From the NCBI GenBank assembly GCA_903872155.1, contig CAIQJP010000002.1, positions 1 to 64,000 on the forward strand: a stretch of 64,000 nt of DNA. Direction: 5' to 3'. The notes below the pieces were generated by a model. The model had not been told where the DNA came from. It saw only the letters and a program-made list of their open reading frames with translations, and did no database searches. Of this stretch, positions 35,558 to 44,927 are shown in pieces. This DNA comes from an uncultured Actinomycetes bacterium. Its GTDB lineage: Bacteria > Actinomycetota > Acidimicrobiia > Acidimicrobiales > Ilumatobacteraceae. The number at the start of each line of letters is the position of its first letter. The first letter of the stretch is position 1. The position numbers and the translations under genes were made by a program.

Positions 35558-37360
35558 TCAGTTTCCTGACCGCCCACAGATTGCGCGCAAAGTTGCAACG
35601 GCTTCACCAATTGCGACGTCACTTCGCTCGCCGTTGGCGCGATTGCGAACTTCGATCACACCATCGGCAAGACCCTTACCAACCACAACGATTGTCGGCA
35701 CTCCGATGAGTTCGGCATCTTTGAATTTGACACCTGGCGAAACAGATGTGCGGTCATCAAGTAAAACTCGGATGCCGGCGTTTTCAAGTTCGGTTGCCAG
35801 CTCTTCAGCTTTTTCGGCAATGGCGTCTGCGCCCTTGCTGGCAATGACGATGTGAACATCGGCGGGGGCAACTTCGCGAGGCCAGCACAATCCCATGTCA
35901 TCGAGCGTCGCTTCGGCGATTGCGGCAACAGCACGTGAAACTCCAATGCCGTAACTACCCATCGTGACAACAACTTGTTTGCCGTTTTGGTCAAGCACGG
36001 TCAGGTTGAGCGCTTCGGCATACTTGCGACCCAATTGGAAAATGTGCCCAATCTCAATACCGCGTGCCATTTCAAGAACGCCGGTTGCATTCTTGGCAGC
36101 ACAGTTCGGGCAGGTATCGCCAGGTAGTACTTCGGCGGCTTCAATCGTTCCGTCTGGTGTGAAGTCGCGACCGCATACCAAGCCAACGACGTGTTTGCCG
36201 GCGGCATTTGCACCAGTGACCCAACTGGTTCCCGTTGAAACGCGAGGATCAACGAGATAACGAATCTTCGACGATGAAGTTGAACCGAGTACGTCAGGCC
36301 CGATGTAACCCTTCACGAGTGAAGGATGGTTAGCGAAGTCTGCTTCGGTAAATGCATCAGGTTCGGCAGGGCCGACTTGAGCTTCGACGCGCTTCATATC
36401 AACTTCGCGATCACCAGGTAACCCAATCGCTAACGGCTCACGACGACCATCGGGGTGGCGCAGCATGATGATGACGTTCTTGAGAGTGTCACTTGCAACC
36501 CATGAAGTTGTTTTTCCGATTGCGTTGTTGATATCGGTTCGGGTATTTAACAAATCAACGAGTGTGGCAATCGTTGGTGTGTCGGGTGTGTCAACATCTT
36601 GCGAAGGTGCTGAACTCGAAAAATCAATTGCCGCCGGAGTCGGCACTGTGACAGCTTCGGTGTTGGCGGCGTAACCACATGTTGTGCAGCGCACGAAAGT
36701 GTCTTCGCCAACTTCGAGTGGAGCCAAGAATTCTTCGCTCTTTGAACCGCCCATCGCACCAGACATTGCTGAAACAATCACGAAGGGCAAATGAAGGCGT
36801 TCAAAAGTTTTGATGTACGCCGCTCGGTGGGCTTCGTAGCTCGCCGATAAGCCAGCGTCATCGATGTCGAAACTGTACGAGTCCTTCATCACGAATTCGC
36901 GGCCACGCAACAGACCGGCACGTGGACGAGCCTCGTCGCGGAACTTGGTCTGAATTTGGTAGATGCTCAGCGGTAGGTCTTTGTAACTGCTGTAGAGATC
37001 TTTGACGAGCAGTGTGAACATTTCTTCGTGGGTTGGGCCAAGTAGGTAGTCAACGCCACGGCGGTCTTGGAGGCGGAACAAGTTAGGGCCGTACTCGGTC
37101 CAGCGATTGGTGGCTTCGTATGGTTCGCGAGGAAGCAGGGCCGGAAAGTGCACTTCTTGGAAGCCTGCGGCATCCATTTCTTCGCGCACGATTCGTTCGA
37201 CATTGCGATAGACGTTCCAGCCGAGGGGGAGCCAGGTGTAGCCACCAGGGGCGGCTCGACGGATATATCCAGCCCGAACCATCAATTGGTGGCTCGGAAC
37301 CTCGGCATCGGAGGGATTTTCGCGCAGAGTGCGAACGAACAGGCTGGATAAACGCAACAT
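35558..37360 (-). CDS. proS: Prolyl-tRNA synthetase, bacterial type
   Basis: A class II synthetase of 600 residues. Motif 1 is near [19 protein letters not shown], motif 2 in [21 protein letters not shown], motif 3 in [16 protein letters not shown]. An insertion of about 180 residues between motifs 2 and 3 (about 225-405) is the INS editing domain that removes Ala-tRNA(Pro), so this is the E. coli-like form. The C-terminal anticodon-binding domain follows. In many actinobacteria proS lies between ispG and rimP/nusA, as here, although it is reversed. Confidence 0.96.
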   Translation of the reverse strand: MLRLSSLFVRTLRENPSDAEVPSHQLMVRAGYIRRAAPGGYTWLPLGWNVYRNVERIVREEMDAAGFQEVHFPALLPREPYEATNRWTEYGPNLFRLQDRRGVDYLLGPTHEEMFTLLVKDLYSSYKDLPLSIYQIQTKFRDEARPRAGLLRGREFVMKDSYSFDIDDAGLSASYEAHRAAYIKTFERLHLPFVIVSAMSGAMGGSKSEEFLAPLEVGEDTFVRCTTCGYAANTEAVTVPTPAAIDFSSSAPSQDVDTPDTPTIATLVDLLNTRTDINNAIGKTTSWVASDTLKNVIIMLRHPDGRREPLAIGLPGDREVDMKRVEAQVGPAEPDAFTEADFANHPSLVKGYIGPDVLGSTSSSKIRYLVDPRVSTGTSWVTGANAAGKHVVGLVCGRDFTPDGTIEAAEVLPGDTCPNCAAKNATGVLEMARGIEIGHIFQLGRKYAEALNLTVLDQNGKQVVVTMGSYGIGVSRAVAAIAEATLDDMGLCWPREVAPADVHIVIASKGADAIAEKAEELATELENAGIRVLLDDRTSVSPGVKFKDAELIGVPTIVVVGKGLADGVIEVRNRANGERSDVAIGEAVATLRAICGRSGN

Positions 37361-37431
37361 TCCGTCAGGCTACTTGTCGTGAACCGCCAACTGAGGGAGA
37401 TCACTCGTGTCGGTTAGCGCTCGCATTCTTG

Positions 37432-37506
37432 TATGATGGATCGGTCTGAAGAGAATTTCCATTCCGGTGGGTCTGAAAGGCGAGGGCTTCAGCCCTCGTC
37501 TTTTTT
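37432..37506 (+). ncRNA. Putative short leader RNA ending in an intrinsic terminator
   Basis: TATGAT at 37432-37437 is a good -10 box (the -35 is weak). The transcript predicted from about 37443 would be only some 60 bases long before the terminator at 37481. It contains two copies of GGTCTGAA, at about 37443 and 37470. It lies ahead of rimP-nusA-infB with no ORF, so it may be an attenuator leader or a small RNA. Terminator-linked leaders upstream of rimP are known in alphaproteobacteria; no homology to them is claimed. Confidence 0.4.
37481..37506 (+). terminator. Intrinsic terminator ahead of rimP
   Basis: CGAGGGCT, loop TC, AGCCCTCG form a perfect 8-bp GC-rich stem, immediately followed by TCTTTTTT. 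This is the clearest rho-independent terminator in the window. It is read on the plus strand, about 100 bases before the rimP start and with no upstream plus-strand gene for 3 kb. Confidence 0.85.
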
Positions 37507-37599
37507 AGTCACTGGGGTCATATTCGATGCAGATTGAGTACAAATTCAGTAAATATTCAGCGAAAAACATAGAAATTTTGACAAATTGGAGGTGAATTG

Positions 37600-38343
37600 A
37601 TGTCTGAAAACCAAGTCTCACGACGCATTGAAGCATTGATCACCCCGGTGTTGGCCGACCTCGGTCTCGAAATGTACGACCTCGAATACAACGGTGGAAT
37701 CGTCAAGATCACCGTCGATACGCCCCCAGGTTCACCGGGTGGCATCGATGTCGATCAGCTATCCCAGTGCACGCGCCTGATATCGCGCGAACTTGACCAC
37801 GATGACCCCGTACCTGGTCATTACACCCTTGAAGTCTCGAGCCCCGGTCTCGAGCGAAATCTTCGTTTGCCCCGCCATTTTCAGCGTGAAACCGGCAAAT
37901 CGGCGGCGATTCGTCTGCAAAACGTCATCAACGGCGAACGTCGCTTGAGCGGCGTCATCGAATCAGCTGGCCCCGACACCTTCTTGTTGCGTTTGGCCAA
38001 TGGCGAAGAACGCATCGTTCCGTACGACCAAATCGATCGCGCCAAGACGATTTTCGTGTGGGAAGCCCAAGCCAAGCCCAGCAATAAGCCCGGCAAAGGG
38101 ACAAAAGCCGGCGCCAAGGGAAATAAGAAATCGGCGCCGACTGGCACATCAAAGTCCAGTGGCACGAGCAGTTCGGCCGCTTCCACGGCAGACTCAGAGC
38201 AAGAAATCGATGATTTTCTTGATCGTAACGACGATCTCGAAGATCTTGATACAGAACTAGATCTAGATACAGACAACGAAACCGATAACGAAACCGACAA
38301 CCACGTCTACAACGACAACGACCAGGAGTCATCCCAGTCATGA
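37600..38343 (+). CDS. rimP: Ribosome maturation factor RimP
   Basis: Assists 30S subunit assembly. The start is the ATG at 37600, after GGAGGTGAAT. The 247-residue protein has the RimP N-domain (RIEALITPVLADLGLEMYDLEY), the conserved VTVDTPPG-like ITVDTPPGSPGGIDVDQLSQ and LEVSSPGLERNLRLPRHFQRE, then the SH3-like domain. From about residue 170 there is a Lys-rich stretch and then an acidic Asp/Asn/Glu repeat tail (DNETDNETDN), absent from E. coli RimP. Its stop overlaps the nusA start (ATGA). Confidence 0.94.
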   Translation: MSENQVSRRIEALITPVLADLGLEMYDLEYNGGIVKITVDTPPGSPGGIDVDQLSQCTRLISRELDHDDPVPGHYTLEVSSPGLERNLRLPRHFQRETGKSAAIRLQNVINGERRLSGVIESAGPDTFLLRLANGEERIVPYDQIDRAKTIFVWEAQAKPSNKPGKGTKAGAKGNKKSAPTGTSKSSGTSSSAASTADSEQEIDDFLDRNDDLEDLDTELDLDTDNETDNETDNHVYNDNDQESSQS

Positions 38344-39485
38344 GCAATCTCGACATGAAAGAAGCCATCAAAATGTTGGCGGCCGAAAAGAACATTTCAG
38401 AAGAGACCCTTCTGCAGGTTCTCGTAGAAGCTTTGGCGACTGCGTATAAGCGTCGCCCTGGTTCGGCTGAAGAAGTTGAAGTCGGTCTCAACACCGACAC
38501 TCTTGAAATCAGTTTCACCGCATTTGACATCGACGAAGATGGCAACTGGGTCAACCAGCGCGACGACACTCCCGACAAGAACGAACTTGGTCGCATTGCG
38601 GCACAGACTTTCCGTCAGGTGATGGGTCAGCGCATCCGCGAAGCCGAGCGCGACAAGAAGTTCGAAGAATATGCCAACCGCGAAGGCGACATTGTCACCG
38701 GCATCATTCAGCAGAACGATCACCGCTATGCCTTGCTCGATCTCGGCAAAGTTGAAGCACTCATGCCACAAAGTGAGCAAGTGCCTTTCGAACGTGCCAC
38801 GCCAGGTACTCGCCTCAAGGCATACATCGTTGAAGTGCGTCGCAGCGACAAGGGTCCACAGATTGTTGTGAGCCGCACGCACCCCGGTCTCGTCAAGCGT
38901 CTCTTCGAACTTGAAGTTCCCGAAATCGCTGACGGCGTTGTCGAAATTAAGGCATGTGCTCGCGAACCAGGTCACCGCACCAAGATCGCCGTATTCTCGA
39001 ACGACAGCAATGTCGATCCAGTCGGCGCCTGCGTTGGTGCCCGTGGTGGACGCGTCCGCATGGTTGTGAACGAACTCAATCAAGAGAAGATTGACATCAT
39101 TCCTTTCAGTGACGATTTGGCTGATTTCATTGCCAAAGCGCTGTCGCCAGCCAAAGTCACCGAAGTTCGACTCAGCGAAGACCGCAGCCAGGCTGATGTC
39201 ATCGTTCCCGATTTCCAACTCAGCTTGGCTATCGGTAAAGAAGGACAGAACGCTCGTCTTGCTGCTCGTCTCGCTGGTGTTCGCATCGACATCAAGAGCG
39301 AAACCCAGCACAACAACGAGCTCAACGGAATTTTTGAAGACGCTGAATACGCCGATGGCGAATGGACCTTGAACGCCGAAACCGGTGCTCAAGAATTCCA
39401 CGCTGCTGACGGTTCAGTGATGAGTGTTGAAGAGTGGGAAAAGGTCACCGGAATTACTGCTGCGGCAGTTGAGGACGAGGCATAA
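38340..39485 (+). CDS. nusA: Transcription termination/antitermination factor NusA
   Basis: A 381-residue NusA: N-terminal RNAP-binding domain, S1 domain (GDIVTGIIQQNDHRYALLDL), KH1 (GACVGARGGRVRMVVNEL with EKIDIIPFSDD) and KH2 (LAIGKEGQNARLAARLAGVRIDI). It lacks the C-terminal acidic repeats of E. coli NusA, as usual in actinobacteria. It is coupled to rimP and followed by ylxR and infB in the standard operon. Confidence 0.96.
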   Translation: MSNLDMKEAIKMLAAEKNISEETLLQVLVEALATAYKRRPGSAEEVEVGLNTDTLEISFTAFDIDEDGNWVNQRDDTPDKNELGRIAAQTFRQVMGQRIREAERDKKFEEYANREGDIVTGIIQQNDHRYALLDLGKVEALMPQSEQVPFERATPGTRLKAYIVEVRRSDKGPQIVVSRTHPGLVKRLFELEVPEIADGVVEIKACAREPGHRTKIAVFSNDSNVDPVGACVGARGGRVRMVVNELNQEKIDIIPFSDDLADFIAKALSPAKVTEVRLSEDRSQADVIVPDFQLSLAIGKEGQNARLAARLAGVRIDIKSETQHNNELNGIFEDAEYADGEWTLNAETGAQEFHAADGSVMSVEEWEKVTGITAAAVEDEA

Positions 39486-39492
39486 ATCTCAC

Positions 39493-39777
39493 ATGACAAC
39501 GTTGACTCATCCGGTGCGCACATGCGTGGGATGCCGTTCTCGCAAAGAACAGCAGTTACTCACTCGCTTTGTGCCCAACGAAATGGGTCAACCTGTCATG
39601 TCTCGTACAGCAAGTGGACGCGGCGCATGGATGTGCGCTGAGTCAACAAGTTGTTTCGAGGCGGCAATGAAAATACGTGCATTCGATCGAGCCTGGAAAA
39701 CTCAATCGGATCACAAGAAAAGTTCTAGTAGTAATAAAAACAATGGTCGTCACCTCACACGAGTCGCACAACCATGA
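39493..39777 (+). CDS. ylxR: YlxR-family RNA-binding protein
   Basis: A 94-residue protein with the YlxR signature: RTCVGCRSRKEQQLLTRFV near the N-terminus and GRGAWMCAESTSCFEAAMK in the middle. The fold is a small RNA-binding domain reported to modulate RNase P in some bacteria. The start is the ATG at 39493, seven bases after the nusA stop. The tail is basic and low-complexity (SSSSNKNNGR). The nusA-ylxR-infB order confirms identity. Confidence 0.9.
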   Translation: MTTLTHPVRTCVGCRSRKEQQLLTRFVPNEMGQPVMSRTASGRGAWMCAESTSCFEAAMKIRAFDRAWKTQSDHKKSSSSNKNNGRHLTRVAQP

Positions 39778-39834
39778 CAATCTAAAATGTCGCCGGAAAC
39801 ACCGGCGAAAAAGCATCAAAGGACTGAACGCCGC

Positions 39835-42720
39835 GTGGCAACAGCAAAGATCAAAGTCAGTGAATTAGCGAAGTCCCTCGGCATGAGCAATGCCGAGATG
39901 CTTGAACTTTGTAAGGCCAACAATGTGGCCGCAAAGACTCCTCAGTCAACTTTGGTTGAAGCATTCGTACCGATGCTCAAGCGCAAAGCCGAAGCAGCTG
40001 GTCTCGTCCGTGAGGTCGCCCCGGTCGAAGAAGAAAAGCCCGCCAAGAAGGCGCCGGCAAAGAAGGCAGCCGATAAGGGTGAAGTTGCACCCGCTCCAGC
40101 GCCTGTTGTCGACGTAGTTGTTGCGCCAGTTGCTCCTGTTGTTGAAGCTCCCGCCGCGCCAGTCGCTCCCGTTGTTGAAGCTCCCGCTGCGCCAGTCGTC
40201 GAAACACCAGCCCCCGCTCCGGTCGTTCAAACTTCACGGGTCGTTCAAACATCACCGGTTGAAACGCCAGCTGTTGCTCCTGCTGCGCCGGTGGCCCCCG
40301 AGGCACCAGCTGCCCCATCAGGATCAGTTGTTTCCAGCCGAACCGCTCCGCGCGAACCAGCGCGTGATGCCACTCGCGAAGCACCACGCCCCGCTGCACC
40401 ACGACCTGACACGCCGCGCCCTCCGGCCGGTGGTGGCGCACCTGGTGCTCCTGGTCGCCCCGCTGCTCCACCGCCTGGTCGCCCGATCAGTGCAACTGGT
40501 CGTCCCGTTCCGCCGCCTCCTGGTCGTCCCATGAGTGCAACTGGTCGTCCGGTTCCACCGCCTCCTGGTGGTCCGCGAACTACCCCCGCTCCGGGCGCTC
40601 GTCCAAGCGGTACTGGTTATGGTGGCCCGCGAACAGGCGCACCTCGTCCTGGCGGTGCCTTTGGTGGCGCTCGTCCCGCAGGTGGCCCACGTCCCGCAGG
40701 TGCCTTTGGTGCTCAGCGACCTGGTGGTCCTGGTGGTGGCCCCGGCGGACCTGGTGGTCCTGGTGGTGGACCCGGTGGTCCTGGTGCTGGCCGTCCCGGT
40801 GGTGGAGGTCGCCCCGGTGGTGGCGCTCGCCCAAGTGGTGGACGTCGTGCTCCGCGTAGCGGTGGTCGTCGTCGCCGTCGTGGTGAGGATGATCTACAGC
40901 CATCAATGATTTCGTATAGCGATGATGCGGCCCCGGTCCCCGAGGGCACAATCGTCATCGAACGCGGAGTTTCATCACAAGAATTTGCACCTCGCCTCAA
41001 CCGCACCGCGGCTGACGTGGTTCGTTTCTTGTTGAAGAACGGTGAAATGGTCACGGCAACAATGACGTTGTCCGACGAACAAATGGAATTATTCGCACTC
41101 GAAATTGGTGCAGAGATTCTTTTGGTTGAACCCGGCCAGCAAGAAGAAATGGAATTGCAGGCTCTGTTCGACGACAGCGATGACGACGACGAGACCGCGC
41201 AAGAGTTGCGTCCGCCAGTGATCACCGTCATGGGTCACGTTGACCATGGTAAGACGACATTGCTCGACAAGATTCGTAACGCCAATGTTGTATCTGGTGA
41301 AGCCGGCGGAATCACGCAGCACATCGGTGCGTATCAAGTGGTTCAAGACGGCAAGAAAGTCACCTTCATTGACACACCTGGTCACGCAGCGTTCACGCAG
41401 ATGCGTGCACGTGGTGCTCAAGTCACCGACATTGTTGTGTTGATGGTTGCCGCCGACGACGGTGTCATGCCTCAGACCATTGAAGCAATTAGTCACGCTC
41501 GCGCAGCAGGCGTACCGATGGTGGTTGCAATCAACAAGATCGACAAAGAAAACGCTGACGTACAGCGCGTACTTGCTCAGCTCGCCGAACAACTACTTGT
41601 TCCCGAGTCATGGGGTGGCGACACGATCTGTGTTGAAATGTCGGCGCAACAAAACTTGGGTGTTGACGATCTCATCGAACAGCTCACCATCGTTGCTGAA
41701 ATCGAAGAACTCACCGCCAACCCAACAGGTCGCGCTAAGGGAGTCGTTCTTGAAGCCAACCTCGACACTGGTCGTGGACCAGTTGCCACGATTTTGGTGG
41801 ACAAGGGAACATTGAAGGTCGGTGACCCGATTGTTGCTGGTGGTGCGTGGGGCCGTGTACGCGCCATGATCGACGACAAGGGTCAGCAAATCAAAGAAGC
41901 TGGACCATCAACACCGGTGCAGGTTCTTGGTTTGTCAACCGTTCCGCAAGCTGGCGATGAATTCCGTGTTGCACCAGACGAAAAGACCGCCCGCACCGTC
42001 GGTGAAGCTCGTGAACAGCGTCTGCGTGCCAAGGCTCAACGTGGAGACGCTCGCGTGCAGCGCGGTGTCAAACTCGAAGACGTCTTCACTCAAATCCAGG
42101 CTGGGGAAGTGGCAACACTTAACCTCATTTTGAAAGCCGATGTACAAGGTTCGCTCGAAGCAGTGACCGAAAGCTTGCGTCGCCTTGAACGTGATGAAGT
42201 CAAGTTGGCCTTCGTTCACCGTGCAGTTGGTGGAGTCACCGAAAACGACATCACACTGGCTGCTGCAACAAATGCCACCATTCTTGGTTTCAACGTTCGT
42301 CCCGATCGTAAAGCTCGCGACCTAGCCGAAGCCGAACATGTTGAAATCCGTTCCTACGAAATCATCTACAAGCTTCTCGAAGATATCGAGAGCGCGATGA
42401 TCGGTATGTTGGCTCCCGAGTACGAAGAAATTGTCACTGGCGAAGCCGAAGTGCGCGAAGTATTCCGTGTGCCAAAGCTCGGTGGAATCGCAGGTTGTTA
42501 TGTCCGTACCGGACAAATCACTCGTGGTACCAAGGTGCGCTTCATCCGCGAAGGTGTCATCATCTGGAAGGGTGCAATTACTTCATTGCGTCGCTTCAAA
42601 GACGATGTCCGTGAAGTGCGTGAAGGATTCGAGTGCGGTATTGGTTTGAGCGACTTCCAAGACCTCAAGCCTGGTGACCTCATCGAAACATTCGAAGAGC
42701 GACTGGTTGTTCGTACCTGA
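39835..42720 (+). CDS. infB: Translation initiation factor IF-2
   Basis: GTPase that places initiator tRNA on the 30S subunit. From GTG 39835 the protein has 961 residues and opens [20 protein letters not shown], the normal IF-2N start; AAAGGA lies 11 bases upstream. A longer reading from ATG 39787 has no ribosome site and a hairpin beside it. Between about residues 70 and 350 is a long Ala/Pro/Val-rich, then Gly/Pro/Arg-rich, disordered region. The G domain follows with [23 protein letters not shown] and NKID, then the EF-2-like and C-terminal fMet-tRNA domains ending in [13 protein letters not shown]. Confidence 0.95.
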   Translation: MATAKIKVSELAKSLGMSNAEMLELCKANNVAAKTPQSTLVEAFVPMLKRKAEAAGLVREVAPVEEEKPAKKAPAKKAADKGEVAPAPAPVVDVVVAPVAPVVEAPAAPVAPVVEAPAAPVVETPAPAPVVQTSRVVQTSPVETPAVAPAAPVAPEAPAAPSGSVVSSRTAPREPARDATREAPRPAAPRPDTPRPPAGGGAPGAPGRPAAPPPGRPISATGRPVPPPPGRPMSATGRPVPPPPGGPRTTPAPGARPSGTGYGGPRTGAPRPGGAFGGARPAGGPRPAGAFGAQRPGGPGGGPGGPGGPGGGPGGPGAGRPGGGGRPGGGARPSGGRRAPRSGGRRRRRGEDDLQPSMISYSDDAAPVPEGTIVIERGVSSQEFAPRLNRTAADVVRFLLKNGEMVTATMTLSDEQMELFALEIGAEILLVEPGQQEEMELQALFDDSDDDDETAQELRPPVITVMGHVDHGKTTLLDKIRNANVVSGEAGGITQHIGAYQVVQDGKKVTFIDTPGHAAFTQMRARGAQVTDIVVLMVAADDGVMPQTIEAISHARAAGVPMVVAINKIDKENADVQRVLAQLAEQLLVPESWGGDTICVEMSAQQNLGVDDLIEQLTIVAEIEELTANPTGRAKGVVLEANLDTGRGPVATILVDKGTLKVGDPIVAGGAWGRVRAMIDDKGQQIKEAGPSTPVQVLGLSTVPQAGDEFRVAPDEKTARTVGEAREQRLRAKAQRGDARVQRGVKLEDVFTQIQAGEVATLNLILKADVQGSLEAVTESLRRLERDEVKLAFVHRAVGGVTENDITLAAATNATILGFNVRPDRKARDLAEAEHVEIRSYEIIYKLLEDIESAMIGMLAPEYEEIVTGEAEVREVFRVPKLGGIAGCYVRTGQITRGTKVRFIREGVIIWKGAITSLRRFKDDVREVREGFECGIGLSDFQDLKPGDLIETFEERLVVRT

Positions 42721-42722
42721 TC

Positions 42723-43373
42723 ATGGCAAGTGCAACTGTCGACCTGGAATTTTTCTTTGACCCGGTGTGTCCGTGGGCGTGGATCACCTCACGTTGGGTC
42801 AAAGAAGTTCAACAGTTGCGTCAGTATTCGGTCACGTGGCGTCCGATTTCGCTCAAGGTTCTCAATGCCAATAACACTGCCGACTGGTACAACGATCAGT
42901 ACAAGCGTTGGCATTCAATGGGTCATGAGGCGTTGCGTATTGCTGCACATCTTGAATCAACTCTTGGCAATCAGGCAGTAGACGCTATGTATACGGCGTG
43001 TGGCATCGAAAGTCACGCGAATCGCCGTCGTGATGACTTTGCTGCCAGCACCGAGGAATTCATGTCAGAAGTCCTGACGAAGGCGGGGCTTGACCCATCG
43101 TTAGTGCGATTCGCATTTGATGAGTCGTTGGACTCTTTCATTGTTGCCGAAACTGAACTTGCACTTTCTCGTACTGGGCGTGATGTAGGTACTCCAATCA
43201 TGACGTTCAAGCCAGGTGCCGAAAATGAGGGATCATTCTTCGGACCGGTCATTGCCCGAATTCCTCGTGGCGACGAAGCATTACGACTCTGGGATGCTGT
43301 AGAGACTCTGGCAACAACGCCCGGTGTCGCAGAACTCAAGCGCTCATTGCGCGCTTCGCCAGTCTTTGACTAA
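42723..43373 (+). CDS. Rv2466c-like DsbA-family protein with CPWA active site
   Basis: A 216-residue thioredoxin-fold protein with an inserted helical domain. It follows M. tuberculosis Rv2466c, a mycothiol-dependent reductase, along its length: FFDPVCPWAWITSRWVKEV, SLKVLNANN, DVGTPIMTF, FFGPVIARIPRGDEALRLWDA and ELKRS near the end. Rv2466c has CPWC; here the motif is CPWA (Cys16, Ala19), so only the attacking cysteine remains. That would allow mixed disulfides with mycothiol but not an internal disulfide. It sits two bases after infB and before rbfA, inside a translation operon. Substrate unknown. Confidence 0.85.
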   Translation: MASATVDLEFFFDPVCPWAWITSRWVKEVQQLRQYSVTWRPISLKVLNANNTADWYNDQYKRWHSMGHEALRIAAHLESTLGNQAVDAMYTACGIESHANRRRDDFAASTEEFMSEVLTKAGLDPSLVRFAFDESLDSFIVAETELALSRTGRDVGTPIMTFKPGAENEGSFFGPVIARIPRGDEALRLWDAVETLATTPGVAELKRSLRASPVFD

Positions 43374-43406
43374 GAACCACGGTTCACGAGCGATAGCGTT
43401 CTTGAT

Positions 43407-43928
43407 GTGAATCGGCCCCCCTCGCGCTCAGGTAAATCTCGCACTCCATCGCGTAATGCGACGACGCATGCGTACCCGCGTTCAGCCCGATTGGGTGAAA
43501 CGCTTCGTGAGGTTCTTGCTGATGAATTAGTTCGTATCGACGATGAACGACTTGAGTTCGTGACCGTCACCCGCGTTGAAGTTGACCCCGAAATGAACCG
43601 TGGCATTGTGTTCTTTGATTCGCTCGCGGGCGAAGCCGGTGACACTCTGATCTTGCAGGCATTTTCCGATCATCGCAAGCGTTTGCAAGGTGCAATTGGC
43701 AAGCAGGTTCGGGCCAAGAAGACACCCATACTTTCGTTCCGCCCCGATGAAGTCATTCGCTCGGCCGAACGCATTGAAAAGATCTTGCGCGAAAACCCCA
43801 GCCCGAGTCGCGAAGCAACTGTGAACGAAGACAACTACGTTCAGAAAAAAGTCTTCCCCGAACCCGCAGATGATTCTGGGTTAGATGATGAAGACTTCGA
43901 GCCTGACGATCTCGATGGCGAGGCGTAA
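43407..43928 (+). CDS. rbfA: Ribosome-binding factor A
   Basis: Helps 16S rRNA maturation. The 173-residue protein has an N-terminal basic leader, then the KH-like domain: RLGETLREVLADELVRIDD, FVTVTRVEVDPEMNRGIVFF, FSDHRKRLQGAIGKQVRAKKTPILSF (in segments) and AERIEKILRE. The C-terminal 45 residues are acidic (DDSGLDDEDFEPDDLDGEA) and outside the conserved domain. Start GTG at 43407; the 3' end overlaps truB by 14 bases. Confidence 0.93.
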   Translation: MNRPPSRSGKSRTPSRNATTHAYPRSARLGETLREVLADELVRIDDERLEFVTVTRVEVDPEMNRGIVFFDSLAGEAGDTLILQAFSDHRKRLQGAIGKQVRAKKTPILSFRPDEVIRSAERIEKILRENPSPSREATVNEDNYVQKKVFPEPADDSGLDDEDFEPDDLDGEA

Positions 43929-44901
43929 ACCCGCGCAGGTACATGGTCTGCTGGTCGTTGATAAACCTGCCGGCATGACGAGCCATGACGTTGTTGATCA
44001 AGCACGTCGATTAATGGGTGAACGCAAGATCGGGCACTCCGGAACTCTTGACCCCGATGCCACAGGTGTATTGCTCTTAGGCGTTGGAGATGCGACGAGG
44101 CTATTGCGTTTTCTCGACAACGTGATGATTGACGGTCGTGCCACCACATCAAAGTCGTACACCGGAACCGTGGTGCTAGGCACTGAGACGACAACGCTTG
44201 ATGCTTCGGGTGAAGTGACGGCTACATATGACATGTCGGCAGTCGTTGACGGACTCACTGTTGACAAAGTTCAAGCAATCGTTGATGGCAACGTTGGCCA
44301 ACAATTGCTCGGTGACATCAAACAAGTTCCACCGATGGTGTCGGCACTCAAGGTCGACGGCAAACGTTTGCATGAATTGGCACGCGAAGGAATTGAGATA
44401 GAACGCGAAGCACGCCCAGTGACCGTGCACTCATTCAATGTCATCGCTATTCGCGATAACGAAATCGACATTGACGTGACCTGTTCAAGCGGTACGTACA
44501 TTCGAACATTGGCGGCCGACCTCGGAACGATCATGGGTGGGGGAGCACATCTCAAGAATCTGCGCCGTACTTCAATTGGTCGATTTACGATTTCTGACAC
44601 CGTGACGCTTGACGAACTCAAGGCAGGTGGCTCGCCCGCAGAGCTACAGACTTTCTTGCGACCCGTTATCGATTGCGTGCGTGGCTTGACGCGATTTGAT
44701 GCCGACGCCGATGTTCTTGCTGCCGTTGCGGTTGGCAAAGTATTGCCTGCTGCCTTATTCGCGGGTAACGGTCTGGCGCCGTGGGCAGTCGTTGATGCCA
44801 ATGAACGGCTGATTGCGGTGTATGAGCCCTTCAGCAACGAAAAAGTTGGGGCTGATATGGCCAGGCCAACGATTGTTCTCATTACGCCAGAAAGCCAATG
44901 A
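43915..44901 (+). CDS. truB: tRNA pseudouridine-55 synthase TruB
   Basis: Makes pseudouridine 55 in the T loop of tRNA. The ATG at 43915 lies inside the rbfA end and is preferred to the more upstream reading. The 328-residue protein has HGLLVVDKPAGMTSHDVV, the catalytic aspartate in GHSGTLDPDATGVL, QVPPMVSALKVDGKRLHELAREG and CSSGTYIRTLAADLG. The C-terminal part contains a PUA-like region. It is followed by ribF, a usual neighbour. Confidence 0.95.
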   Translation: MARRKPAQVHGLLVVDKPAGMTSHDVVDQARRLMGERKIGHSGTLDPDATGVLLLGVGDATRLLRFLDNVMIDGRATTSKSYTGTVVLGTETTTLDASGEVTATYDMSAVVDGLTVDKVQAIVDGNVGQQLLGDIKQVPPMVSALKVDGKRLHELAREGIEIEREARPVTVHSFNVIAIRDNEIDIDVTCSSGTYIRTLAADLGTIMGGGAHLKNLRRTSIGRFTISDTVTLDELKAGGSPAELQTFLRPVIDCVRGLTRFDADADVLAAVAVGKVLPAALFAGNGLAPWAVVDANERLIAVYEPFSNEKVGADMARPTIVLITPESQ

Positions 44902-44927
44902 GCACGGCACTTGTTATTTAGTTGTTT

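Noticed and set aside
38397-39401. 334-codon open frame on the minus strand opposite nusA
   Set aside because: It is a mirror of nusA codon bias; nusA has all expected domains on the plus strand, and the antisense product resembles nothing and has no ribosome site.
40440-40880. Repeated GGTGGTCCTGGTGG-type units as a CRISPR or tandem-repeat locus
   Set aside because: The units are in-frame codons of the IF-2 Gly/Pro linker; there are no spacers and no cas genes.
40713-41231. Minus-strand and alternative-frame ORFs across the IF-2 Gly/Pro region
   Set aside because: They reflect the GGT/CCC-rich repeats of infB and have no independent support.
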